DNA of 21,127 bases from Clostridia bacterium (GTDB taxonomy: Bacteria; Bacillota; Clostridia; Christensenellales; Borkfalkiaceae). Every line of letters starts with the position of its first letter. Position 1 is the stretch's first letter. The notes below the pieces were generated by a model. The model was not told the DNA's origin. It saw only the letters and a list, made by a program, of their open reading frames with translations, and did no database searches. The stretch spans positions 1 to 21,127 of the forward strand of contig CAAFYG010000081.1 in NCBI GenBank assembly GCA_900767195.1. Direction: 5' to 3'. The translations under genes and the position numbers were made by a program. This document shows positions 14,272 through 20,689 of this stretch, piece by piece.

Positions 14272-15411
14272 ATGTCAGATACTCCGAAAGCATATAAACT
14301 GAATAAAGAGAAGCGGGCGGCGGAGGAGGACGGAAAGTTTCTGTATTATTTTTATGACCGCAAAAAACTGACGTCGGTTGCGCTTCCCGAAGAGCAGTTC
14401 GATAAACTTGTGGAAATGGACAGGGAGTATTATAATCTCGAACGCCGTGAAAACGACCATAAAACGACGTTCAAAAAGTCCGCAAATACCAACAGTTATA
14501 AGAAAATCGATATAGAAAAAGACGATTTCGGACAAACCCCGGAGGAAGATCCGGATGACGACGATGTTTCCGGCGCGGACTTTACCTATATAATTCACAA
14601 GCAGTGCGATATCGATAAAAAAGTTGCCTTGTTTTCGCCTGACGACCGGACGATTTACCAAATGTATTATGTGGACGGGTTCAGACAGGCGGAAATTGCG
14701 GAAGAACTCGGAAAAACGCAAAGTTACGTCGCAAAGCGGTTGATGAAAATCGGCGACGCATTGCAGGAAAACAAAACCGACGAGGAACGCGCGAACGCCC
14801 AGTGGGAGAAATTTCTGCGTAAATTCCGTACGGATGACGACGAAGATATTCTGTGGGATATGTTTTTATATCTGCTGCCCGTTGAGGAGCAGACGGATAT
14901 AGCAAGTTGGTTTTACAGTTATCGCGAGTTTTATAAATTCGGGCAGTCGTATCTCATAATTCGCCCGTTCGATAAGGTAACCGACCAAACCGAATTCGGG
15001 AACAGAATGAACGAGTTGCCGTATCACAGCCGTTATATGTATTACGAAATTTTCGACGGACAGGTAGAAGAACTGCAATGGTTGTATCTTGCACTGTGCG
15101 AAGAGACGGAACGCAGAAAGAAAATTTTTCCGCAAAGACCTGCTGGAACGAATTTCGAGAAGATTTTTCAGAAAGCGGAAGAAATCTGCAAGCGGCTCGA
15201 TATGACGGCGGAGGAATTTGTTAACGAGCGATTTATACCGAAAGGAGCGGAAAAGCGCGGGAAACGTTACAAAGATTACAGACGGAAATATCAGAATATC
15301 GTTGTGGCGGACGAAAACTACGCGCGCCCGATAGAAGAACAACTTCGGGATATATTCGGAGACGGTCCGATACCGGAATTTTCCAACCCGGAATTCCGCA
15401 AGAAAAAATAA
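14272..15411 (+). CDS. Sigma-region-4-like HTH protein with unknown C-terminal half
   Basis: A 379-aa protein starting 3 nt after thsB, with AGGA 6 nt before the ATG. Residues 85-100 are an acidic linker (EEDPDDDD). Residues about 120-165 form a sigma-70 region-4-like helix-turn-helix: SPDDRTIYQMYYVDGFRQAE then IAEELGKTQSYVAKRLMKIG. Small proteins with this HTH are common in Clostridia mobile elements. The C-terminal ~210 residues (aromatic-rich: WDMFLYLLPVEEQ, YHSRYMYYEIFDGQVEELQW) match no family I know. Its base usage is GC-richer than thsA/thsB and similar to the genes at 15502 and 17080, so it probably belongs to the element backbone, despite the tight junction with Thoeris. It might regulate the element or be a third gene of the Thoeris transcript. 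Confidence 0.7.
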   Translation: MSDTPKAYKLNKEKRAAEEDGKFLYYFYDRKKLTSVALPEEQFDKLVEMDREYYNLERRENDHKTTFKKSANTNSYKKIDIEKDDFGQTPEEDPDDDDVSGADFTYIIHKQCDIDKKVALFSPDDRTIYQMYYVDGFRQAEIAEELGKTQSYVAKRLMKIGDALQENKTDEERANAQWEKFLRKFRTDDDEDILWDMFLYLLPVEEQTDIASWFYSYREFYKFGQSYLIIRPFDKVTDQTEFGNRMNELPYHSRYMYYEIFDGQVEELQWLYLALCEETERRKKIFPQRPAGTNFEKIFQKAEEICKRLDMTAEEFVNERFIPKGAEKRGKRYKDYRRKYQNIVVADENYARPIEEQLRDIFGDGPIPEFSNPEFRKKK

Positions 15412-15426
15412 TTTAAAAAATTTTTT

Positions 15427-15440
15427 ATATTCCGGAATAT
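15427..15440. promoter_or_regulatory. Perfect 14-bp palindrome upstream of the Bro-N/DinD-like gene
   Basis: ATATTCCGGAATAT is a perfect palindrome 61 bp before the ATG at 15502. It could be an operator. It does not resemble the LexA boxes of Firmicutes, and I see no well-spaced -35/-10 pair next to it. Confidence 0.35.
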
Positions 15441-15501
15441 TTTCGGCGTTTTATTCGCTTGATAGGTGTAAAACTTTTTTGCAGTCAGGAGGAACATTAA
15501 A

Positions 15502-16353
15502 ATGCAAAACAAAATTAAAGTGTTTGAAAATAAGCAGGTGCGGACGTTATGGAACGCCGACGAAGAAGGATGGTATTTTTCCGTCGTAGACGTATGCAAC
15601 GTTCTGGCGGATTCGGCAAGTAAAGATCCGGGCGCATACTGGCGCAAACTGAAACAGCGCTTAAAAAACGAAGGAAGTGAAGTCGTGACAAATTGTCACG
15701 GGTTGAAAATGCCTGCTTCCGACGGTAAAATGCGAGAGACCGATTGCCTTGATACGAAAGGCGTTTTGCGGCTTGTGCAGTCGATTCCGTCGCCTAAAGC
15801 GGAGCCGTTCAAAATGTGGCTCGCGCAAGTGGGAAGCGAACGGCTTGACGAAATAGCCGATCCCGAAAAGGCGATACTTCGCGGCGCGGATTTTTACCGT
15901 GCCAAAGGGTATACGGAAGGCTGGATCAATCAACGCTTGCAGACGATAGAAATGCGTAAAGAACTGACCGACGAGTGGAAATCACGCGGAATAGAGCAGG
16001 AAAAAGATTACGCGATTTTAACGAACGAAATGACGAAGGCGTGGAGCGGCTTATCCGTTAAAGATTATAAAGAATTCAAAGGGCTGAAAAAAGAAAATCT
16101 GCGCGATAATATGACGAATATCGAACTCGTTCTGAATATGCTTGCGGAAGTTACGACGACGGCGATATCGAAACGGGAACAGCCCGATACGTTTGAAGAA
16201 AGTAAAACGATTGCTAAACGCGGCGGAAAAGTGGCAAAAAATGCAAGAACGGATATCGAAAGTCAGTTAGGACAATCGGTAATTTCTCCGCTCAATGCAA
16301 GCGACAAGCCCGCGCTTGAAGTGAAAACGAACAGCGACGAGGAAAAAGATTAA
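15502..16353 (+). CDS. Bro-N domain, DinD-like protein
   Basis: The 283-aa product has a Bro-N domain over residues about 1-115: WYFSVVDVCNVLADSASKDP, YWRKLKQRL, DTKGVLRLVQSIPSPKAEPF and MWLAQVGSERLDEI, as in phage antirepressors. The C-terminal part (ISKREQPDTFEESKTIAKRG followed by GKVAKNARTDIESQLGQSVI) matches the DinD type, an SOS-induced protein that inhibits RecA activity in E. coli. The ATG at 15502 has AGGAGGA 8 nt before it. The protein is cytosolic and probably DNA-associated. In mobile elements such proteins are often linked to induction or DNA repair control. Which one applies here is not shown by the sequence; no LexA site is evident upstream. Confidence 0.85.
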   Translation: MQNKIKVFENKQVRTLWNADEEGWYFSVVDVCNVLADSASKDPGAYWRKLKQRLKNEGSEVVTNCHGLKMPASDGKMRETDCLDTKGVLRLVQSIPSPKAEPFKMWLAQVGSERLDEIADPEKAILRGADFYRAKGYTEGWINQRLQTIEMRKELTDEWKSRGIEQEKDYAILTNEMTKAWSGLSVKDYKEFKGLKKENLRDNMTNIELVLNMLAEVTTTAISKREQPDTFEESKTIAKRGGKVAKNARTDIESQLGQSVISPLNASDKPALEVKTNSDEEKD

Positions 16354-16381
16354 AAACGCTTTATAATTGGGGGAAAATGTA

Positions 16382-16879
16382 ATGGATAAGATAGAAGAAT
16401 TATTAAAAGCCCCGAAGACGGACTTGCAAAAACAAGCATTAACAGATAAGTCTTATAAAAAAACGCCAAACAATCAGGACTGTAAAATAAATTTTGAATT
16501 GGCAACATACGGCGATGCAATCTTGAAATGTGTATTGTGTAAAATCTACTTTGAAAAGGAAGATGAAGATAATTTCGGGTTCAAAGGTAAGTTAACCGAG
16601 TGGAAAAAACAATATGAAAGCGATGAGGTGTTGGTAATATTTATTGCTCGCCACTATGATATATTAAATTTTCTTAATTTTGATAGGGACGATACGAAAA
16701 AACCGCATGATTACGATTATCAGGGTAAAAATACTAAAAGAAGGTATAAATACATTGCGACCGCAATGGAGGCGTGCATTGCCGCAGTTTATATTGAAAA
16801 TGGCGAAAATGAAGTCATTGAAATTGTAAAACAATGGATAGAATGGATTGATAAAGTAACAAATTCTTCAGATACATAA
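16382..16879 (+). CDS. Stand-alone RNase III-fold protein with altered active site
   Basis: The 165-aa product starts at ATG 16382, with a GGGGGA ribosome site 7 nt upstream. Two RNase III signature stretches are visible in the right order: NFELATYGDAILKCVL (residues 37-52, compare the family's N-E-R-L-E-F-L-G-D-A) and YIATAMEACIAAVYIENG (compare L-A-D-A-x-E-A-x-I-G-A-x-Y-L-D), followed by the helix EVIEIVKQWIEW. The family's Asp of the GDA motif (Asp45 here) and Glu of the second motif are kept. The Glu four residues before that Asp is Ala41 and the Asp of the second motif is Thr, so two of the four metal-binding acids appear lost. There is no dsRNA-binding domain. It could be a single-domain, Mini-III-like protein with reduced or no cleavage, perhaps an RNA binder. 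It lies 28 nt after the DinD-like gene and may be co-transcribed. Confidence 0.6.
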   Translation: MDKIEELLKAPKTDLQKQALTDKSYKKTPNNQDCKINFELATYGDAILKCVLCKIYFEKEDEDNFGFKGKLTEWKKQYESDEVLVIFIARHYDILNFLNFDRDDTKKPHDYDYQGKNTKRRYKYIATAMEACIAAVYIENGENEVIEIVKQWIEWIDKVTNSSDT

Positions 16880-16910
16880 ATCGTGAAAATACAACTAAAT
16901 AGGTAATGAA

Positions 16911-16945
16911 AAGGAAGCCGGATAAAGAGTCCGACTTTCTTTTTG
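16911..16945 (+). terminator. Rho-independent terminator after the RNase III-like gene
   Basis: The arms 16911-16922 and 16930-16941 pair over 12 bp with one G-T wobble and one mismatch. The loop has 7 nt and the right arm runs into a T-rich tail. Confidence 0.65.
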
Positions 16946-16951
16946 TATGCG

Positions 16952-16979
16952 ATTGTCGGGAGATATCCCGGCAATTTTT
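16952..16979 (+). terminator. Second hairpin with T-run
   Basis: The stem ATTGTCGGG / CCCGGCAAT (16952-16960 with 16967-16975, one G-T pair) has a 6-nt loop and is followed by TTTTA. With the previous hairpin it makes a tandem terminator before the relaxase module. Confidence 0.6.
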
Positions 16980-17001
16980 ATTCTCAACAAAGGAGCGATA
17001 A

Positions 17002-17034
17002 ATGAAAAATTACAATCGGTATCGTCCGCCGTGA
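17002..17034 (+). CDS. Possible 10-aa leader peptide
   Basis: The reading frame MKNYNRYRPP-stop has a strong AAAGGAG site 7 nt before its ATG. It lies between the terminators and the DUF6291-like gene, 45 nt upstream of the latter's start. It may be a translated leader or the remains of a decayed gene. Only the ribosome site supports it. Confidence 0.25.
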   Translation: MKNYNRYRPP

Positions 17035-17079
17035 ACGGGCGAGAAAATAACATAAAAATTGAAAAAACGAGGAGGGCAA

Positions 17080-17796
17080 ATGGAAGAAAAAGGATTAAAA
17101 CAATTTACGTTTTACGATTTGTATTACGAGGCATTGAAAGGACTTCCCGACGAGGCGGCGGGAAGGATGGCGAAAAATATTTGCAGATTTATGTTTACAA
17201 ACGAAGAAATCCCGGAACCGCAGGACGACAGAGAAAACTTTTTTTGGAGCAACATCAAGGACGTTCTCGAAGAGGTTAAACGAATAGAAGAAAGCGGACG
17301 AAAGCCTAAAAATCTCAATGAGAAGATGCCGCATTTTGTGTTTATTGATACTTACGACAAGGCGCTGAAACTGATGACCGAAGCGGAGAGCGGACAATAT
17401 ATAAAGGCAATCTGCGAGTATATGTTTTTCGGGACGGAACGGAAGTTGAAACCGCCCGTCGATATGTTTTTTTCGTTTGCGAAAAAGAAACTGGAATTAT
17501 CCCGAAAAAGAAAATCGTCGGGAAGTAAAGGCGGCGCGACAACGCGCGTAAAGGTATCGGACGAGGAGATTTCAAAGGCAACCGAAAAGAAAAATCAATA
17601 TGTTTCGTTCGATGATTTCATGGCGGAAAATCCGAAGATAAAAAATGATTTATACGCTTCGGGAATGCATTTGCTGGACGGAGTGAACTGGATGAAACTG
17701 GATTGCGGGCTGGAGAAAAGCGACTATAAAGATTGCGACAGCCTGTATCGGATTCTGATGCATAAAGAGGAAATAATGAACAATGCATGGGAATAA
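17080..17796 (+). CDS. DUF6291-like protein with duplicated domain
   Basis: The 238-aa product starts at ATG 17080 directly after GAGGAGGG. Two similar stretches are visible: residues 9-70 (FTFYDLYYEALKGLPDEAAG, then ICRFMFTNEE) and residues 86-145 (FVFIDTYDKALKLMTEAESG, then ICEYMFFGTE). Each is a small helical unit of the DUF6291 type, known from phages and mobile elements, often near replication or transfer genes. A Lys/Ser/Gly-rich stretch (RKRKSSGSKGG, about 142-152) follows, and then a tail with no recognised domain. The function of the family is not established. Its position before the relaxase gene suggests a role in element processing or replication. The ribosome site is unusually close to the start (about 4 nt). 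Confidence 0.65.
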   Translation: MEEKGLKQFTFYDLYYEALKGLPDEAAGRMAKNICRFMFTNEEIPEPQDDRENFFWSNIKDVLEEVKRIEESGRKPKNLNEKMPHFVFIDTYDKALKLMTEAESGQYIKAICEYMFFGTERKLKPPVDMFFSFAKKKLELSRKRKSSGSKGGATTRVKVSDEEISKATEKKNQYVSFDDFMAENPKIKNDLYASGMHLLDGVNWMKLDCGLEKSDYKDCDSLYRILMHKEEIMNNAWE

Positions 17797-18001
17797 AAAG
17801 AACGGAGCAAACCGTGAAGCAAAAACGGAGCAAAACACGGTAAAACCGAAGCAGGTTAAGAAAATGCAGTCTTCGCCGCATTTTGTGTTACGGAAAGCGG
17901 CACAGCCGCCTTTCGTTTTCGAGAGCAAGAATACAAGGGAAAAGGAGGGAAATTTTGTCCGGAACGCCGGTAATATTCAACGTGGCCTATACGCCGTATA
18001 A
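17783..18001 (+). CDS. Possible small basic protein overlapping the relaxase start
   Basis: A 72-aa frame, MHGNKKNGANREAKTEQNTV and onwards, rich in Lys/Asn/Arg. AGAGGA lies 11 nt before the ATG. It overlaps the preceding gene by 14 nt and the relaxase start by 47 nt. It fills most of the 158-nt gap between those genes. No family is recognised, and the gap could instead hold oriT. Confidence 0.3.
   Translation: MHGNKKNGANREAKTEQNTVKPKQVKKMQSSPHFVLRKAAQPPFVFESKNTREKEGNFVRNAGNIQRGLYAV
17893..17914. other. Hairpin upstream of the relaxase, oriT candidate
   Basis: The inverted repeat GAAAGCGGC-ACA-GCCGC-C-TTTC has 9 pairs with one bulged base and a 3-nt loop, 40 bp before the relaxase start. 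Relaxase recognition hairpins often lie in this position. A short T-run (TTTT at 17916-17919) means it could also be a weak terminator. Confidence 0.25.
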
Positions 18002-19277
18002 ACTGAAAAAGGGTTCGACCGAAGAAGAGATAAAAGCCCACGCGGAAAAACGCGCGTATTACGATTTTACGGGCGATACGAATTATCTCAGGTATATGAC
18101 CACCGAAGGGAAACTTACGGGAAACGAATCCAAAAAATTTACGATGCTCGATTATCTGCAAAAATCCACGGGCGTGTTCAACGGCGACGGAATGATAAGC
18201 AAGGACGAATTGAAAGAAATGAAACTGCGGCTGAAAGAAAACAAAGGCAACATCTGGAGCGGGTTCGTATCCTTCGACGAAGAAAATTCCGCAAAGATAG
18301 ATTCGCCCGAAAAGTGTATCGCGCTGATACGGAAAACGTTCAACGAGTTCTTTCGCGATATGGGGCTGGATTCGCGCGAAGTCGATCTGATATGTGCTTT
18401 GCATCTGGACAGACCGTCGCATCTGCACTTTCATTTCGAGTTTTACGAAAAGCGTCCGTGGCTGAAAAACAAGCGCGCCGCCGGATATAAATACCGAAGC
18501 AAGGGCAAAGTGCCGATAAAAGCCATAGACAATATGGTGGAGCGGCTGACTTCTTACACGATAGACGACGAGTTGAAAAAACGTTCGGACGAAGCGAGGA
18601 GCGCGTTATATAAACGGAAAGATTTTTCGGAAGCGCTGTGCCGCGACGTGGCGACAAAGAAAATGAAAGAACTTGCGGAAAAAATTCCGCCGACGGCTTC
18701 GTTTCAGTACGGCAAAAAAGATATGGCTATGTATCGTCGTGAGATTGACGGGATTGTGGAAGCGGTTGCTATGGTGGACGAGGATGTGTGTGCCGCCGAC
18801 AGTGCGTTCAGGGCGGAACTTATGCGAAAAGAAACCGCGCTGAAAAGCATTATGGGGAAGTATTACGCCAAAAGAATGAAAGACGACGGTATTTTCAAAG
18901 AGGAAATGACGAACGCTTCCGAATTTTTCGGGCTGAAACATATCCGGACGATAGACAGGCTGGAATGGGATTATCGCAGGCGGCTCGGGAATATCGTTCT
19001 TAAAAAGGTGAAGTACATACAGGAAAACACTTATAAGTATAATCGGACGAAAAAGAGAAAAGCCAACGATAAGTCGATTAAACGCAATATCGCTGTGTCC
19101 GATAATAAAATCGGCAGGGAACTTTCTAACTTTTTCGGTTCGGTTTTCGATTTGTTTTTACCCGAAACGCAAGCCTATTCAAACCGTTTGCAGGAAATAG
19201 AGCGCGAAATGAAGGAAGAAAAAGAAAGGGAAGAGCGCGAAGCCGCGGCGAAGAACAATTATTATAACAGCAGATGA
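17955..19277 (+). CDS. MobP-like relaxase
   Basis: The 440-aa product nicks oriT and pilots the DNA strand in mobilization. The TTG start at 17955 is chosen because AAAGGAGGG ends 5 nt before it; the frame is open further upstream but has no ribosome site. Residues 1-50 hold MSGTPVIFNVAYTPYKLKKG and TNYLRYM, which supply candidate catalytic tyrosines. Residues 65-110 (LDYLQKSTGVFNGDGMISKD then IWSGFVSFDEE) are typical of the MobP2/MobP3 group. The metal-binding histidine motif is LHLDRPSHLHFHFEF (His150, Asp152, His156, His158, His160). The C-terminal ~200 residues are charged and helical and end in an EMKEEKEREEREAAAKNN coiled tail. No motor or type IV secretion genes occur in the window, which suggests a mobilizable and not self-conjugative element, unless they lie beyond the right edge. 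Confidence 0.85.
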   Translation: MSGTPVIFNVAYTPYKLKKGSTEEEIKAHAEKRAYYDFTGDTNYLRYMTTEGKLTGNESKKFTMLDYLQKSTGVFNGDGMISKDELKEMKLRLKENKGNIWSGFVSFDEENSAKIDSPEKCIALIRKTFNEFFRDMGLDSREVDLICALHLDRPSHLHFHFEFYEKRPWLKNKRAAGYKYRSKGKVPIKAIDNMVERLTSYTIDDELKKRSDEARSALYKRKDFSEALCRDVATKKMKELAEKIPPTASFQYGKKDMAMYRREIDGIVEAVAMVDEDVCAADSAFRAELMRKETALKSIMGKYYAKRMKDDGIFKEEMTNASEFFGLKHIRTIDRLEWDYRRRLGNIVLKKVKYIQENTYKYNRTKKRKANDKSIKRNIAVSDNKIGRELSNFFGSVFDLFLPETQAYSNRLQEIEREMKEEKEREEREAAAKNNYYNSR

Positions 19278-19306
19278 GGTTTGCCCTTCATTTTAGGGCA
19301 AATCTC
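19276..19306 (+). other. Stable hairpin at the relaxase stop codon
   Basis: GAGGTTTGCCCT (19276-19287) pairs with AGGGCAAATCTC (19295-19306) over 12 bp with one G-T. There is no T-run afterwards; instead AGGAGGGG follows at 19311-19318 with no start codon at a usable distance. It may be an mRNA 3' stability element or a weak terminator. Confidence 0.5.
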
Positions 19307-19386
19307 GGAAAGGAGGGGAAAAGACATTTAATTAAAACCGAAAAATAAAGAAAACGAACATTTACATTCGAGCCATAAAAAATTTT

Positions 19387-19438
19387 CTGTTTTTTCTTGC
19401 GAAAACAGCTTGACAAATGCTAAATCAAATGCTATCGT
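19387..19438 (+). promoter_or_regulatory. Promoter of the TnpV-like gene with dyad and direct repeats
   Basis: The -35 TTGACA (19410-19415) and the -10 TATCGT (19433-19438, with TGC before it) have a 17-bp spacer. The 9-mer CAAATGCTA occurs twice at 12-bp period (19414-19422 and 19426-19434) between the boxes. A dyad CTGTTTT-N8-AAAACAG (19387-19408) lies just upstream of the -35. Such an arrangement suggests regulated expression of the recombination module. Confidence 0.65.
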
Positions 19439-19473
19439 ATTGATACGACGAAAGAAAATCGGAGGTGGAACTT

Positions 19474-19830
19474 ATGAACAAAGCAAAAGTAATGCGAAAA
19501 GCGGAAGCGGGCGGGGGGTTGACCGTAGCGGAAATCAAGGTTTATCAAAAGGCTGTTAAACCCGAAAAGCACGTTTACGGCAAGTACGGAACGCTTGCGA
19601 AACAGTATCTGGAGGATAAAGGAATCGATTGGACGATTGCGAATCTTCCCGAATACCTGCACGGCGTAGATAAAGCCGCCGACGAAATGTACGAAACGAT
19701 GTATGAGAAGTTCTCGAAAGAAGAGCGGTTTTGTAAGTCGGAAGATTTTATGGAAAATCTGAAACGGGAAACGGAAATGCAAAGGCTTATCGAAGAAGAA
19801 ATCTTAAACGAAATCGTATATCTAAAATAA
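19474..19830 (+). CDS. TnpV-like transposon-encoded protein
   Basis: The 118-aa product starts at ATG 19474, with GGAGGTGG 5 nt upstream. The core YGKYGTLAKQYLEDKG, then YLHGVDKAADEMYETMYEKF and the ending LIEEEILNEIVYLK, follow the TnpV layout: a YG-(R/T)-x-(R/K)-x-YL opening, a middle DxxA helix, and a final EI(V/L)xE(L/I)(V/I)Y helix. TnpV proteins are encoded by Tn4451-like and other Clostridia elements near serine recombinases. Their biochemical role is not established. It is the first gene after its own strong promoter and heads a run of small genes leading to the recombinase. Confidence 0.7.
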   Translation: MNKAKVMRKAEAGGGLTVAEIKVYQKAVKPEKHVYGKYGTLAKQYLEDKGIDWTIANLPEYLHGVDKAADEMYETMYEKFSKEERFCKSEDFMENLKRETEMQRLIEEEILNEIVYLK

Positions 19831-19843
19831 CGGAGATATTGGT

Positions 19844-19966
19844 ATGAAAGCATTAAAAATCGTAGGAACAATCGGCAGATTTGCATTAGCGGGTGCGCTT
19901 ATTATCGGGCATTTCTTAATGAACATCATCGGCGCGTTGATTTGCGCAATCACGTCGCAAGGCTAA
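19844..19966 (+). CDS. 40-aa membrane peptide
   Basis: The frame MKALKIVGTIGRFALAGALI continues with IGHFLMNIIGALICAITSQG and a stop. GGAG lies 8 nt before the ATG. It sits 13 nt after the TnpV-like gene and 14 nt before the next start, so it fits an operon. About 25 residues in the middle are hydrophobic, giving one probable transmembrane helix with a positively charged N-terminus. The family is not recognised. Confidence 0.6.
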   Translation: MKALKIVGTIGRFALAGALIIGHFLMNIIGALICAITSQG

Positions 19967-19980
19967 AACGGAGGTTTACT

Positions 19981-20205
19981 ATGGAAAAGAAAGAAACGAC
20001 GCCGCGCAGAGCGGCAAGAAGAAGTTACGAGGAACGCAACAAAGACAAGCGCAAGCAGACGAGCGGAAATTTCGGAACGATGATTCCGCGCGATTTGTTC
20101 GACGAAATCAATGCGTTTCTGAAAGAACGTAATATGACAAAAGTGGACTTTATCAGAACGGCATACGAAATAATGAAGTCCGAAAACAACGGAACACATA
20201 ATTGA
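19981..20205 (+). CDS. Small basic protein, probable ribbon-helix-helix DNA binder
   Basis: The 74-aa product starts at ATG 19981, with CGGAGG 6 nt upstream; longer in-frame versions lack a ribosome site. The first 30 residues are basic (KKETTPRRAARRSYEERNKD). Residues about 31-68 fit a ribbon-helix-helix: a strand (FGTMIPRDLFD), then helix EINAFLKERNM, then TKVDFIRTAYEIMK. Such proteins act as dimeric repressors or as relaxase accessory factors in mobile elements. It lies in the run of small genes between the TnpV-like gene and the recombinase. Its target is unknown. Confidence 0.6.
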   Translation: MEKKETTPRRAARRSYEERNKDKRKQTSGNFGTMIPRDLFDEINAFLKERNMTKVDFIRTAYEIMKSENNGTHN

Positions 20206-20422
20206 TTGTGGCTTATCCAACCCGTGATATCGGGAATCAATAAGGAGATATTGTGTGATAGGAGAGACCGTGCTTTTCTTTCCGTTAAAAGTACGGCAGG
20301 GAAAATAATTACGGCGCCGCTACGGAGAGTAGTCGGGAAAAAAATAATAAATAAAAGTGTAAATGCAGACAGAAATCCCGGGCGGCGCAACCTATACGAA
20401 AACACAAAAATTTTAAGGAGAC
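20206..20422 (+). other. Intergenic region with uncertain short frames
   Basis: A good ribosome site, AAGGAG at 20242-20247, is followed by GTG 20255, giving MIGETVLFFPLKVRQGK-stop (17 aa, 20255-20308). A TTG at 20251 in another frame opens a basic 84-aa frame running to 20505. Neither resembles a known protein. The spacing favours the 17-aa frame. I cannot support either as a real gene with confidence. Confidence 0.3.
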
Positions 20423-20689
20423 TTGAACGAGCAGAAATTAAAACAATTAGAGAGAGAAGAAAAAGGCAAACAACAAAAACTCCCCGAAGCGGGAGCGGAA
20501 TTTGATTCTTCGCAGTTGAATACCGACGTATTCAATACAGTTATCGCTTTCAGAATGCTTGAAATCATGCGGAATAACGGATTGATTGACGAAAGCGAGT
20601 ATGCAAAGGTCGAGAAAAAGCGCGCCCGCTACAAGGGGAACGTGATAGACAAAAGAAAGACGAAAAAGGCGGTGATTCAATATGATTGA
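20423..20689 (+). CDS. Small protein preceding the serine recombinase
   Basis: An 88-aa frame from TTG 20423 (MNEQKLKQLEREEKGKQQKL). The AAGGAG at 20415-20420 is only 2 nt from the TTG, too close for good initiation, so the start may be wrong or weakly used. Residues about 36-72 (VFNTVIAFRMLEIMRNNGLI then DESEYAKVEKKRARYKG) form a short helical unit resembling the SHOCT-like small proteins often encoded just before large serine recombinases. The end overlaps the recombinase start by 8 nt (ATGATTGA), indicating translational coupling. Confidence 0.65.
   Translation: MNEQKLKQLEREEKGKQQKLPEAGAEFDSSQLNTDVFNTVIAFRMLEIMRNNGLIDESEYAKVEKKRARYKGNVIDKRKTKKAVIQYD

Noticed and set aside
15412..15501. 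A LexA (SOS) box upstream of the DinD-like gene
   Set aside because: No GAAC-N4-GTTC-like site is present. The palindrome ATATTCCGGAATAT does not match.
16947..17279. 110-aa frame overlapping the DUF6291-like start
   Set aside because: It has no ribosome site and runs out of frame through the better supported gene. The stretch it opens in is hairpin sequence.
17883..17954. A longer relaxase starting at or near 17883
   Set aside because: The extra N-terminal residues lack similarity to relaxases, and no ribosome site precedes 17883, while AAAGGAGGG stands directly before TTG 17955.
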